Notes: generated from the sequence alone by a model not told the origin. A stretch of DNA of 64,000 nucleotides from TMED23 sp964566055 (GCA_964566055.1 CAZMHI010000015.1:1-64000); one strand, 5' to 3'; shown: positions 16,147 to 25,175, counted from the stretch's first letter. Translations and numbers: made by a program.

Positions 16147-16881
16147 ATGTTTAAATTCTTGGCAAAAATTAGAATTGTACCGATGACAATCTTTGCGGCA
16201 GCACTCATGCTGTCGTTCAAAGTGAGTGATATCTTGAACGGTATTGAGACATCACTGGATGCTTTTTCTGTTGCCAAAGTTCAAGCTCAACAGCCACCTG
16301 AGGCACCACCACCTCCACCGGCAAACCTGCCAACGAATAATGCGCCGCCGCCGGAAGATGGTGCACCACCTCCTGGAGATATTCCGCCGCCGCCAGGTGA
16401 AGAAGCCGATGATACTGCCCAACAGGAACCGGAAGGGGATGATCCTCAAGACGATCCGACACTATTTACCCAAACCGAGATCGACCTCTTGCAACAGCTA
16501 GCGGACCGCCGCGAAAGAATTGAAGCGCGGGCGGAAGAGATAGAGTTGCGGGCCGGATTGCTTGGTGCGGCGGAAAAGCGCATTGATAAAAAAATTCAGG
16601 AGATGAAAGCTCTGGAATTGACGATCCAAAAACTAATCAAAACGCATGATCAACAAGAAGAAGCTAAAATGCAGTCTTTGGTGAAGATATATGAGAACAT
16701 GAAACCCAAAGATGCGGCGAGAATCTTCGAAGAATTGGATATAAATACACTTTTGTCGGTTGCTGAACGGATGAAAGAGCGTAAATTAGCACCGGTTATG
16801 GCCAAAATGAATGCCCAAAAAGCCAAGGAAATGACCGTAGAATTGACTAAATTGCGTGAATTGCCTGATCCGGGGACATAA
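16147..16881 (+). CDS. motE: MotE family chaperone-like protein (MgtE N-terminal domain)
   Basis: Members of this family act in the periplasm with MotC to assemble the flagellar motor in rhizobia. The 244-aa product has an N-terminal membrane helix (about 8-26), a Pro-rich acidic linker (residues about 49-95), a long coiled coil (LLQQLADRRERIEARAEEIELRAG... to about 165) and a C-terminal MgtE-N-like helical domain (YENMKPKDAARIFEELDINTLLSVAERMKERKLAPVMAKM). MotC itself is not in the window, so the MotC partnership is unproven here. Confidence 0.75.
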   Translation: MFKFLAKIRIVPMTIFAAALMLSFKVSDILNGIETSLDAFSVAKVQAQQPPEAPPPPPANLPTNNAPPPEDGAPPPGDIPPPPGEEADDTAQQEPEGDDPQDDPTLFTQTEIDLLQQLADRRERIEARAEEIELRAGLLGAAEKRIDKKIQEMKALELTIQKLIKTHDQQEEAKMQSLVKIYENMKPKDAARIFEELDINTLLSVAERMKERKLAPVMAKMNAQKAKEMTVELTKLRELPDPGT

Positions 16882-16882
16882 A

Positions 16883-16957
16883 AGTGAAGATAAGACGTTG
16901 AAAAAGCTTGTAAACACAGGTGCAGGATCACTATCTATTTAGCATAATATCTTCACT
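16883..16957. repeat. Perfect 10-bp inverted repeat between motE and cheY
   Basis: AGTGAAGATA (16883-16892) and its exact complement TATCTTCACT (16948-16957) flank 55 bp in the 124-bp gap. It starts 2 nt after the motE stop codon. It could form a long-looped hairpin in the transcript or be two copies of a protein site in opposite orientation. Confidence 0.5.
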
Positions 16958-17005
16958 GACGAGGATATTAGTCTTATTGTAGTGCCTAATAATATGGAGT
17001 GACTG

Positions 17006-17398
17006 ATGGCTGTAGACACGAACATGCGTGTTTTGATTGTAGATGATTACAAAACAATGCTGCGCATTATGCGTAATCTTCTTAAGCAGTTGAACTTCAA
17101 CAATGTTGAAGAAGCGATTGATGGATCCGAAGCGCTCGGAAAGTTGCGCGAAGGTGATGGGGACTACGGTTTGATTATTTCGGACTGGAATATGGAACCA
17201 ATGACGGGAATCCAATTGTTACGTGAAGTGCGTGGTGATGACGGTCTGAAGGCGATCCCTTTCATTATGGTGACGGCAGAAAGTAAATCTGAAAACGTCA
17301 TCGCTGCAAAAGAGGCGGGTGTTTCCAACTATATCGTGAAGCCTTTTAACGCCGAAACGCTGAAATCAAAAATGGTTAGTGTGCTAGGTGAGTTCTAA
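17006..17398 (+). CDS. cheY: CheY-type chemotaxis response regulator
   Basis: This is a single-domain receiver that, when phosphorylated, binds the FliM switch. The 130-aa protein has all key residues: acidic pair D13-D14 (VDDYKTM), phospho-acceptor D60 (ISDWNM), T90 (MVTAES) and K112 (VKPF). It sits with cheZ between motE and the motB genes and not in a che operon. A GGAGTG ribosome site precedes the ATG. No CheA or receptor gene is in the window. Confidence 0.92.
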   Translation: MAVDTNMRVLIVDDYKTMLRIMRNLLKQLNFNNVEEAIDGSEALGKLREGDGDYGLIISDWNMEPMTGIQLLREVRGDDGLKAIPFIMVTAESKSENVIAAKEAGVSNYIVKPFNAETLKSKMVSVLGEF

Positions 17399-17410
17399 AG
17401 GATTGCTAAT

Positions 17411-18166
17411 TTGGCAACTCGCAAAACCAAGAGCGATTTAGAAAAAAAGCTCGAAAAGCTTCAAAAACAGGACGGCGGTACGATCAAGATCGAGAGTATC
17501 GCCGCAATTGTTGATGAAACTGTTTCAAGCGCTATTTCTGCTGTGCTTGAGAAAGACAGTACGCTTATCCATGAGCTGGAACTGCTGGGGCAATATATCG
17601 CTGACGCTAAAGCTGAAATTGCCGAGCTTAGGCCTGATGATCTGAAAAACGAGCACCTTCCCGCCGCCTCGGGCGAGTTGGATGAGATTGTCAAAGCAAC
17701 TGAAGTTGCGACCCATGAAATTATGGACGCAACTGAGGTCATAGGCCAAATTGGTGATGAAATTGGTGGCGATCATGGCGACTCAATTTTCGACACGACA
17801 ATGCGCATTTATCAGGCCTGCGGGTTTCAAGACATAACCGGCCAACGCATTAATAAAATTGTTGGCACACTAAAACATATCGAAGACAAAGTAGATGCCT
17901 TAGCTTTAGCATTTGGCGAAAGCAGCGGTGAAAAAACCAAAAAAACACCCAAAAAGCAGATTAAAAAACCAGCCAAAAAAGCTGTAAAAACAAAAGCCAA
18001 AAAGTCTCCTAAAAAGACAGCTAAGAAACCATCAAAAAAATCACTTGGGAAGAAAAGCGACAAAAAACAGACCGTAGCTGACGCCGATCTTCTAGGAGGC
18101 CCGCAATTGCCGGGTGATGCTATCAAGCAAGACGAGGTCGACGCGCTACTGGCCAGCTTTGATTAG
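17411..18166 (+). CDS. cheZ: Protein phosphatase CheZ with lysine-rich linker
   Basis: CheZ dephosphorylates CheY-P. The 251-aa protein has the long-helix core and the catalytic motif FQDITGQR, where D141 and Q145 correspond to D143 and Q147 of the E. coli enzyme. Residues about 175-220 form a histone-H1-like tail of Lys/Ala/Pro repeats (KKPAKKAVKTKAKK). The C-terminus is QDEVDALLASFD (240-251), a CheY-binding helix like that of E. coli CheZ and very similar to the FliM peptide here. It starts with TTG at 17411, 12 bp after cheY, with AAAGGA upstream. Confidence 0.88.
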   Translation: MATRKTKSDLEKKLEKLQKQDGGTIKIESIAAIVDETVSSAISAVLEKDSTLIHELELLGQYIADAKAEIAELRPDDLKNEHLPAASGELDEIVKATEVATHEIMDATEVIGQIGDEIGGDHGDSIFDTTMRIYQACGFQDITGQRINKIVGTLKHIEDKVDALALAFGESSGEKTKKTPKKQIKKPAKKAVKTKAKKSPKKTAKKPSKKSLGKKSDKKQTVADADLLGGPQLPGDAIKQDEVDALLASFD

Positions 18167-18172
18167 CAGCGC

Positions 18173-19006
18173 ATGGCAGATCAAAATGCGACAGCAGGGC
18201 GCTTTTTAACGGGAAGTGGCAACACAACCATTCTCCAGTTCCTCAGTCTTTATCTTCTCGTTTTAGCATTTTTTATTTTACTGGTAACAATTTCGACGTT
18301 TGAAAAAGTGAAATCAAGCGCCGTAATGGATAGTTTGAATTCCACTTTTGCGACCGTGCTGCCTCCTAAGACTGATCTGACTTCCTTTACATCCAAATCC
18401 GGCCCGATTGTTGCCGGCCAGGCTTTTCAGGACAAGACCAGCAAGTTGTTTGCGACGACCTTGGGCGTTGAAAAAATTGAGGTCATTCAGCCCGGCCGGG
18501 TTATGCGTGTGCAGATGGCCGCCGATTCTTTATTTGAAAACGAAAAAGCGGTTATTCGAGAAGCACAACGCCCGATGATTGACCGGCTTATTGCTTCCTT
18601 GAGCAATCGGCCGCCGGGCTTTCAATTTGATATGGAGTTTGTAATCGGCAGTGCTTTTGCCACGGGAACCAGTCTGCCGATCGGTCAAACTCTGGAAATG
18701 TCCCGCGCCGGAGCCTTCGTAAGGGAAATGTTAGGCCGTGGAATACCGCCGGATGCTATATCAATAGGCATGCGCCATATTGAAGAAGGTCAAATCGTCA
18801 TGTGGTTCTACGTTCGCTCACCAGAGGAGGCTCGTAATTTTTATGACCGGCTGATCGCCCAACCGGAAGAAAAGCCTGCAGACGAAACTGACGATGCACC
18901 GAGCACGCCGATAGATGAGCCGGGATCGGCGCCAAGTTCCTTGACCCCGACTGAGACGCCAGCGGAGACACCTCAACCAAACATTGGGGGAGATGACGAT
19001 GGCTGA
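18173..19006 (+). CDS. MotB-like membrane protein lacking the stator aspartate
   Basis: The 277-aa product resembles MotB in layout: a single N-terminal membrane helix (about 19-42, LQFLSLYLLVLAFFILLVTIS) and a periplasmic domain with OmpA-like traces (VMRVQMAADSLFENEKAVIREAQRPMIDRL, then SRAGAFVREMLGRGIPPDAISIG). Unlike MotB, no Asp is present in the membrane helix, so it should not conduct protons. The C-terminal 45 residues are Pro/Glu-rich. It overlaps the next gene (motB) by 8 nt, so the two are translated together. It is probably a non-conducting partner of the stator. Confidence 0.75.
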   Translation: MADQNATAGRFLTGSGNTTILQFLSLYLLVLAFFILLVTISTFEKVKSSAVMDSLNSTFATVLPPKTDLTSFTSKSGPIVAGQAFQDKTSKLFATTLGVEKIEVIQPGRVMRVQMAADSLFENEKAVIREAQRPMIDRLIASLSNRPPGFQFDMEFVIGSAFATGTSLPIGQTLEMSRAGAFVREMLGRGIPPDAISIGMRHIEEGQIVMWFYVRSPEEARNFYDRLIAQPEEKPADETDDAPSTPIDEPGSAPSSLTPTETPAETPQPNIGGDDDG

Positions 19007-19718
19007 TGTGATGCCGCCTCAAGCCGCGTCTACCGGAGGAAGAAAGCCATCTTCGGTTTGGTTGATAATTTTTACCGACCTTGTTGCCTTGCTGCTGACC
19101 TTTTTTGTCATGCTTTTCTCAATGTCCAATGTGCAAATCGATCGTTGGAAAGAAATGATAGATGCTTTGTCGCAAACCTTAAATCCGGCGAAAGAAACTG
19201 TGAAAATGATACCGGCATCGGAATATAATATTTCTTCAATCTTTCGCCGTCGTGCCATTAATCTCGATTATCTGCTGGCGGTATTTGAAGCAAAAGTGAT
19301 TCGCAATGAAGCTCTAAAGGGGAGCAAAATAACGTTGCTGGAAGATCGCCTCGTTATTTCATTGCCGGGTGAAATATTGTTTTCGACCGGTTCAGCGGTA
19401 TTACAAGATCAAGCTAAAGGAGCTTTATTCACGTTAGGTGGATTGTTGAGAAATGTTGAGAATCAACTTGCCATCAATGGATTTTCCGCCGAGGCGGATT
19501 TTGTGGACCAAGAGTATACTTCTAATTGGGAATTGTCTTTGGCGCGCTCGATTGCCATTGGTAATTCTTTCCGGCGGGCGGGCTATACAGAAGAGATATT
19601 GAACTTCGGCTATGGTGATTCCCGGGCGCCATTTCTGGCCAAGGCGACCGATGAGCAACGTAAAACTTTGTCTAAACGGATAGATATAGTAATAATGTCA
19701 GCGGGTAGTGCTATATAG
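18999..19718 (+). CDS. motB: Flagellar motor stator protein MotB
   Basis: MotB anchors the stator to peptidoglycan and carries the proton-binding Asp. From the ATG at 18999 (GGGGGAG ribosome site, 7-nt spacing) the product is 239 aa. The single membrane helix contains FTDLVALLLTFFVMLFSMS, with the key Asp at residue 27. The OmpA-type peptidoglycan-binding domain has LFSTGSAVLQDQAKGALFTLGGLL, INGFSAEAD and NWELSLARSIAIGNSF, with DIVIM near the end. MotA is not in the window. The start overlaps the end of the MotB-like gene. Confidence 0.88.
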   Translation: MADVMPPQAASTGGRKPSSVWLIIFTDLVALLLTFFVMLFSMSNVQIDRWKEMIDALSQTLNPAKETVKMIPASEYNISSIFRRRAINLDYLLAVFEAKVIRNEALKGSKITLLEDRLVISLPGEILFSTGSAVLQDQAKGALFTLGGLLRNVENQLAINGFSAEADFVDQEYTSNWELSLARSIAIGNSFRRAGYTEEILNFGYGDSRAPFLAKATDEQRKTLSKRIDIVIMSAGSAI

Positions 19719-19733
19719 TGCGGTTTTGAGACG

Positions 19734-22700
19734 TTGAATATTAAACTTAACAATTTGAGAAGCTTATATCTCAGCGCCAGTTACGTCTTAGCTGTGGGTG
19801 CGCTGGCGGTTTTAATGGCGCCTTCCGCTTTGGCTGACCGGGTTACCGCCCGAGCCAGCGAGCGCGACGGTATTGCCCAGATGGTATTTACTTGGCCGGC
19901 ACCGGTTCCCTTTGTCGCCCGCATTCAAAATCGCCAATTGATCATCCAATTTTCCCGTCCAGCGGAGGGCAATTTTGGCGCTCTGGCCAGACGATTAAGT
20001 AAATATGTCCGCGCACCGCGAAGTCAAAATGGTGGTAGAACATTAGTCTTTCCGCTCAGGGGCAATTTTGATCTAAATTATTATCCCCGTGGCCGCACCG
20101 TGGTGGTTGAGGTCGTTGACCCCAATCCGCCGGAACCAGCTAAGCCTCCTGAGCCAGCTAAACCGGCTCAACAAGCGGCAAAACCGCCGGCACCGCAAAA
20201 ATCAATTGCTCCATCCGCGCCAACGCCAAGCAGCGCACCGCCGGCCAATGTATCGGAAAATGTCGGTGTTAGAACCGGCTCGCATCCGACTTATGGCCGT
20301 ATCGTGTTTGATTGGAAAAAGCGTGTTAACTACCAAGTTACGAAGCAAGGGAATTTAGCCACTATAACATTCCAGCGGCCAGCTAATGTGGTAACCCAGC
20401 CGCTCAACCGCAATCGCCTGGCTAATGTGCGAGGTGCAAATTCTCAAATTGGCGGCAATTCCACAATCGTTCGGCTTTCTGTGCCTTCTACCTCAAGGCT
20501 CAAACACTTTCGCAGTGGCTCGAAAGTGGTTGTTGATGTTATCAATCCGACAGGTGCCAATGATGCGCCGCCGATTGCCCAGATTGCTCCCCCGGCAGCA
20601 CCGGTAGAAGTCGCTGTTGCAACGCCGGCGAAACCACCCGCCGGTGAGTCTGCTGCGAAATCAACCGAGCCGAGTCCGGCCACACCTCAGCAAAAATCAG
20701 CCCAACCTGATGCGGCTAAAGACGGCAAGCCGGTGGCCTTGAAACCAGTAAATGCGCCAGCCCAGCCTGCTTCAGCTTCGCCAGCTGGTGCGCCGGCCCC
20801 ATCCTCGTCCTCGGCGCCGTCCCAAACTGCCGCACCTGTTGACCCGAGCTCTGTCAATGCCGTATCCCTACGCTTGGATTGGCAGGCCCCGGTCGCTGCC
20901 GCTGTTTTTCAACGCGGTGGAAACTTATGGATGGTATTCGATAAACCGAAGCAAATTGATATCGCCAAGCTAAAGGCACAAGGCGGCAGAGCCTTGCGGT
21001 CTATCGTGCAAGTGCCGTCCAACAGGGCAACCATCCTCCGGCTGGTGACCGTGCTCGGTATCAATCCGAACATCAGACGCGATGGACTGGCTTGGATTTT
21101 TGACTTCAAGAAGCAGGATTTGCGGGCCGAGACGCCAATTGATGTGAAATCGCAGCCATCCTCACCAGCGGGGGCAAGGCTATTTGTATCAGTTGCTGAG
21201 TCCGGCGACGCTATCGCCCTACGGGATTCAGAAGTTGGCGACAATTTAGTCGTCGTGCCGGTTATTCCTTTGGCACATGGAATTGATCGCCGCTACAACT
21301 ATCCACAGATGACCATACTGCCGTCAGCCCAGGGAATGGTAATCAAACCGAATATTGACGATTTGCGGGTGCGCTCAATCCAGCAAGGTGTCGAACTTAC
21401 CGCCGCCAGCAAATTGGCGCTTACCCCTTTGACCACCAAAGTAGCAGCGAATGCTAAGTTAGGGTCGATTCAATCACTATCGCGAATTTTTAAACCTGAT
21501 ACCTGGCGCAAAATGCGCCGCCAAGAGCCCGGGAAATTTTATGAACTGCGCCGGGAAATGTTCGATCATTTAACGACGGTAAAAGGCGCCGCAAAAGACA
21601 AGGCTCGCATGAATTTAGCCTTGTTCTTGTTTGGCAATGGCTTTGGCTATGAGGCCCATGGTGTGCTTAAAGTCATTCAGGCCTCAAATCCCGATATCGA
21701 GACAAATCCGCAATATCGCCTGTTGCGTGGGGCAACCGATTTTTTGATGGGCCGGTATCCGGAAGCGCTGCAATCGCTGAAACATCCCAGTATGGATGAT
21801 AATGATGAAGGTGAGTATTGGCGGGCTGCAGCCATGATAGCCAATGGTGAAGACGTCCTAGATGCAGCTCAGACGATGAATAGGAAGGGCAGCGTTTTCC
21901 GGCCGTACCCCCGTGCCATTAAAATGGAACTCGGCATGCTGACAACGGAAGCAGCGATTATCAGTGGAGATATTAAGGCAGGCATTAAATACCTTGAAGT
22001 ATTGGCTGAGGAAGATCCAAAACCGAAGGAAATCGATCAGCTTGCGCTGCTTGAAGGCATGCTCAAGCAATTGTCAGGAGATTTTAAAGGCGCCATTACG
22101 GCCTGGGAAGAAGTCGAGAAAGGTGAGCATCGCCCGAGCATTGCCAATGCTGTCGTCTTGCGCTCGGATTTACTACTCAGTACGAAAAAAATTAAAGAAA
22201 AAGGAGCAATTGAAGAGCTGGAAAAATTGCGCTTTGCCTGGCGTGGCGGAGAGTTTGAATTTGCGCTGCTCCGAAAACTGGGCCGCCTCTATTTGGATAT
22301 TGGCGATTATCGAAACGGTCTGCGGACATTGCGTGCCGCGGCATCCTATTTCCGTGGTAATCCAAATGCGGGTTCTGTAACGCAGGAAATGACCGGTGCT
22401 TTTACCGATCTGTATTTAAATGATGTTGCTGATGAAATGAAACCGGTTCAGGCTATCGCGCTGTTTGAAGAGTTCAAGGAACTGACCCCTTCGGGCGAAA
22501 AAGGTGATGAGATGATCCGTAAGCTGGCGGATCGATTGGCGGCAGTTGACTTGCTCAGCCGGGCGGCCAAATTGCTTGAGCAGCAGGTCGAATTTCGCTT
22601 GAAAGGCGTTGAGAAAGCGCGTGTGGGCAGCCAACTGTCAGCCGTCTATTCGCTCAATCGAGAACCTAAAAAGGCCTTGGAAGCACTGCAAAAATCAAAC

Positions 22701-23207
22701 GAATCAGGTATATCGCCGGAATTGGCAGGACAACGCCGCCTGCTCAATGCGCGCGCTCTAATCGATATGAAGCGGGAAAATGAAGCTTTGGTGTTATTGG
22801 AAGATGACGAGAGCAGGGGCGCCGACCTGCTTCGTACAGAGATTTATTGGCAAGGTAAGAAATGGCCTCAAGCTGCGCGCGTACTCCAAAAACTTGTAGT
22901 TTCAACCGGCGCGGTGTCGGGCCGCAAGCTTGATGACAGGCAGGCCCAATTTGTCCTGAATTTAGCCGTTGCCATGGCGCTTGGTGGCAATGATCGCGGC
23001 ATAATCAGACTCAATAATGATTTTTTGAAAGACATGGATAATACGCCGTTTAAAGATGCCTTCCGCCTCATTGCCAGCCCAGACAGTGTCGGCCTGCTGG
23101 ACTACCGGACAGTTGCCGGTAAAGTTAAAACCGTCAGCAGTTTTAAAACCTTTATGGCGTCGTATAAAGAAAGATTAAAAGCGGGCAAGCTTAGCCAATT
23201 GAATTAA
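19734..23207 (+). CDS. Large secreted protein: three AMIN-like domains plus TPR region
   Basis: This 1157-aa protein of unknown function often follows motB in alphaproteobacteria. A signal peptide ends ALA-DR at about 34. Three beta-rich AMIN-like domains lie at about 35-130, 177-274 and 373-470, each with a (V/I)F(D/T)W...(V)xY...I.F pattern and a closing VVVDV.NP; Pro/Ala-rich linkers (up to 90 residues) separate them. Residues from about 590 to the end are TPR-like helices (YEAHGVLKVIQASNP, YLDIGDYRNGLRTLRAAA). The product should be periplasmic; peptidoglycan or motor scaffolding is an inference. The start is TTG. The second domain is closely related to the C-terminal domain of the caspase-like protein at 43.9-45.3 kb. 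Confidence 0.75.
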   Translation: MNIKLNNLRSLYLSASYVLAVGALAVLMAPSALADRVTARASERDGIAQMVFTWPAPVPFVARIQNRQLIIQFSRPAEGNFGALARRLSKYVRAPRSQNGGRTLVFPLRGNFDLNYYPRGRTVVVEVVDPNPPEPAKPPEPAKPAQQAAKPPAPQKSIAPSAPTPSSAPPANVSENVGVRTGSHPTYGRIVFDWKKRVNYQVTKQGNLATITFQRPANVVTQPLNRNRLANVRGANSQIGGNSTIVRLSVPSTSRLKHFRSGSKVVVDVINPTGANDAPPIAQIAPPAAPVEVAVATPAKPPAGESAAKSTEPSPATPQQKSAQPDAAKDGKPVALKPVNAPAQPASASPAGAPAPSSSSAPSQTAAPVDPSSVNAVSLRLDWQAPVAAAVFQRGGNLWMVFDKPKQIDIAKLKAQGGRALRSIVQVPSNRATILRLVTVLGINPNIRRDGLAWIFDFKKQDLRAETPIDVKSQPSSPAGARLFVSVAESGDAIALRDSEVGDNLVVVPVIPLAHGIDRRYNYPQMTILPSAQGMVIKPNIDDLRVRSIQQGVELTAASKLALTPLTTKVAANAKLGSIQSLSRIFKPDTWRKMRRQEPGKFYELRREMFDHLTTVKGAAKDKARMNLALFLFGNGFGYEAHGVLKVIQASNPDIETNPQYRLLRGATDFLMGRYPEALQSLKHPSMDDNDEGEYWRAAAMIANGEDVLDAAQTMNRKGSVFRPYPRAIKMELGMLTTEAAIISGDIKAGIKYLEVLAEEDPKPKEIDQLALLEGMLKQLSGDFKGAITAWEEVEKGEHRPSIANAVVLRSDLLLSTKKIKEKGAIEELEKLRFAWRGGEFEFALLRKLGRLYLDIGDYRNGLRTLRAAASYFRGNPNAGSVTQEMTGAFTDLYLNDVADEMKPVQAIALFEEFKELTPSGEKGDEMIRKLADRLAAVDLLSRAAKLLEQQVEFRLKGVEKARVGSQLSAVYSLNREPKKALEALQKSNESGISPELAGQRRLLNARALIDMKRENEALVLLEDDESRGADLLRTEIYWQGKKWPQAARVLQKLVVSTGAVSGRKLDDRQAQFVLNLAVAMALGGNDRGIIRLNNDFLKDMDNTPFKDAFRLIASPDSVGLLDYRTVAGKVKTVSSFKTFMASYKERLKAGKLSQLN

Positions 23208-23969
23208 TCATGGCCCGCCGATCGTACCGAAGCTCTGGACCAGGCTACCAACGATCAAGAACCAGCCATCAACCAGCACAAAGAAAATAATCTTAAACGG
23301 CAAAGCAATAATAATTGGCGGCAGCATCATCATACCCATCGACATAAGCACTGAAGCAACGACCATGTCGATGATCAGAAATGGTATGAAAACGAGAAAG
23401 CCGATCTCAAAGGCTCGTCGCAGTTCGCTTATGATAAAGGCCGGAATCAATACTTTAATCGGTATTTCCTCTGCTGAAGCGATTGGCGGAACTTTTGCTA
23501 TATCCATAAACAGTTTCAAATCCTGTTCGCGGACGAATTTCTGCATGAATATTTGCAGTGGTTTTAGGCTGCGGTCGAAGGCTTCTTTTTCCTCAATTTC
23601 GCCATCAACAAAGGGGCGAATACCCTGATCCCAGGCGGCCTCGAAGGTTGGCTGCATAATAAAAAAGGTCAGAAACAGAGCCAATGCCATCAGCACCTGA
23701 TTGGGGGGCGTTTGCTGTGCACCCATGGCTGTTCTGAGAAAGGAAAGAACAATGACAATGCGAATAAATGAAGTCGTCATAACCAAAATTGACGGTGCCA
23801 ACGCCATCACGGTGATCAGCAAAAAAAGCTGGATTATGCGTTCAGTTGCGGTCGGACCACCTTGACCAAGATCGAGAGAGAAAGTTTGAGCCAGCGCCGG
23901 ATCGGCGAGTAACAAACCGCCAGCAATGGCAATGATTAAACGCAGACTGAAGGCGGCGCGTTGGTTCAT
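23208..23969 (-). CDS. fliP: Flagellar export gate protein FliP
   Basis: FliP is the core pore subunit of the flagellar type III export gate. The 253-aa product has a signal peptide (ending PALA-QT), and the family blocks RIVIVLSFLRTAMGAQQTPPNQVLMALALFLTFFIMQP and ISELRRAFEIGFLVFIPFLIIDMVVASVLMSMGMMMLPP are practically invariant. It overlaps fliO by 4 nt. It converges with the large TPR gene, the two stop codons abutting. Confidence 0.97.
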   Translation of the reverse strand: MNQRAAFSLRLIIAIAGGLLLADPALAQTFSLDLGQGGPTATERIIQLFLLITVMALAPSILVMTTSFIRIVIVLSFLRTAMGAQQTPPNQVLMALALFLTFFIMQPTFEAAWDQGIRPFVDGEIEEKEAFDRSLKPLQIFMQKFVREQDLKLFMDIAKVPPIASAEEIPIKVLIPAFIISELRRAFEIGFLVFIPFLIIDMVVASVLMSMGMMMLPPIIIALPFKIIFFVLVDGWFLIVGSLVQSFGTIGGP

Positions 23970-24340
23970 TTTTTAACACCTAAGCCGTGGCGGATGCCAT
24001 CGATCAGATTGACGGTCTCAATAGAGGCGGCGTCTTTACTGTCTGCTATTACTTTATCGCGCTCCGGATCTACGTTGATATCACCTTCAATAACCATTTC
24101 TGTGGCGCCACCCAGCAGGAGGAGGTGCTCTTTATCATCACGACGCACAAGCACGACCCGCCGCTTGGCATCGAGCGCCATCGATTCAATAATGGAGAGA
24201 CGATTCCCTTTGTTGCGCCGCATCGGACCGCGATTACCCATGCCGAACTTTTTGGCCAATAGGGCAAAGCCGCCGATCAACCCCAAAACAAATATTAGGG
24301 CAAAAACAAATTTCATATAGCTGACGGAATCGATTTCCAT
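23966..24340 (-). CDS. fliO: Flagellar biosynthesis protein FliO
   Basis: FliO helps FliP assemble. The 124-aa protein has one N-terminal membrane helix (about 9-29, MKFVFALIFVLGLIGGFALLA) and a small cytoplasmic domain with RLSIIESMALDAKRRVVLVRRDDKEHLLLLGG, typical of FliO. It overlaps fliP by 4 nt (ATGA), indicating coupled translation. Confidence 0.88.
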   Translation of the reverse strand: MEIDSVSYMKFVFALIFVLGLIGGFALLAKKFGMGNRGPMRRNKGNRLSIIESMALDAKRRVVLVRRDDKEHLLLLGGATEMVIEGDINVDPERDKVIADSKDAASIETVNLIDGIRHGLGVKK

Positions 24341-24358
24341 AATGGCGTTTTTTTTTGG

Positions 24359-24670
24359 TTAGCTTTGATAGGCGGCAGCAGCCGAATTTGGCGTCACGGT
24401 ATCTTCGGCTATTAATTTTTCATGTTGCTGAGTTAAATCCGCCTCAAGGTTGTCGAGTTCACCCATTAAATGAGCAAGCGAGCCTGCTAATTTGCCGACA
24501 TCAACATTGAGACTCGTTTCCGGATTTTCTGATACGGTATCAAACAGCTGGGTCATTTTTTGTTCGACTTCCGATATATCAATAAAACGGCCATCGGCGA
24601 TGAGGCTGCGCGAACCTTCAATTAGGCCCTGGAGGTCATCCGCTTGTTGTTGAATAGACATAGCTGTCAT
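24359..24670 (-). CDS. Small helical protein of the fliO-fliP operon, function unknown
   Basis: The 103-aa product is predicted to be helical, with Leu/Asp/Glu-rich stretches (LQGLIEGSRSLIADGRF, LAHLMGELDNLEADLTQQHEKL) and no membrane segment. It overlaps the FhlB-like gene by 4 nt and ends 18 bp before fliO, so it is part of a four-gene operon. The shape could fit a flagellar chaperone (FliT- or FlgN-like), but I do not recognise the family. Confidence 0.6.
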   Translation of the reverse strand: MTAMSIQQQADDLQGLIEGSRSLIADGRFIDISEVEQKMTQLFDTVSENPETSLNVDVGKLAGSLAHLMGELDNLEADLTQQHEKLIAEDTVTPNSAAAAYQS

Positions 24671-25077
24671 TGGTCATTCTCCTTTAGTTCGTCAATTGGT
24701 ATTTGCCCGGCGTTTGCCCGGTAGACATAGGCCAGAATTTCCGCCACTGCCGCAAAGGCCTCGATGGGGATTTCACTATCAATATCGATGGCGGAAAGGA
24801 CCTCGACCAAATCGGCATCTTCGCGGACTCTGATGCCATTGGCCCAGGCGATTTGGAGGATTTGTTCGGCGAAAGTTCCCTGACCGGAAGCAACGACACG
24901 TGGCATCGTGCCGCTTTGGCTCGAATCTTTGATCGCCACGGCTTTTTGTTCAGCATTTGGTATGCTGACCGGTTCAGTTTCCTGCTCAGGTTCAGACCCT
25001 TCGACGATATCGACATTCTTGCCGATTTTATTGTTTTTATCGTCAGTTTTGGGAGGGTCGTTTTTGGACTCCGCCAC
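24667..25077 (-). CDS. FlhB C-terminal domain-like protein (FhlB/YlqH type)
   Basis: The 136-aa product has a polar, low-complexity N-terminal half (about 1-65) and a C-terminal domain matching the cytoplasmic tail of FlhB: VVASGQGTFAEQILQIAWANGIRVREDADLVEVLSAIDIDSEIP then AFAAVAEILAYVYRAN. It lacks the NPTH autocleavage motif. Comparable stand-alone proteins can partly replace the FlhB tail in substrate switching. It starts with GTG and heads the fhlB-ORF-fliO-fliP operon. Confidence 0.8.
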   Translation of the reverse strand: MAESKNDPPKTDDKNNKIGKNVDIVEGSEPEQETEPVSIPNAEQKAVAIKDSSQSGTMPRVVASGQGTFAEQILQIAWANGIRVREDADLVEVLSAIDIDSEIPIEAFAAVAEILAYVYRANAGQIPIDELKENDQ

Positions 25078-25175
25078 TTAATTTTCACCACCGAATATTT
25101 ATATATTTTTCAGTAGCTGCAGTGTGCCGGAACAAGCTTAAAAAGCTGTTAAGAGGTCGCCTTAAATAGGGTGCC

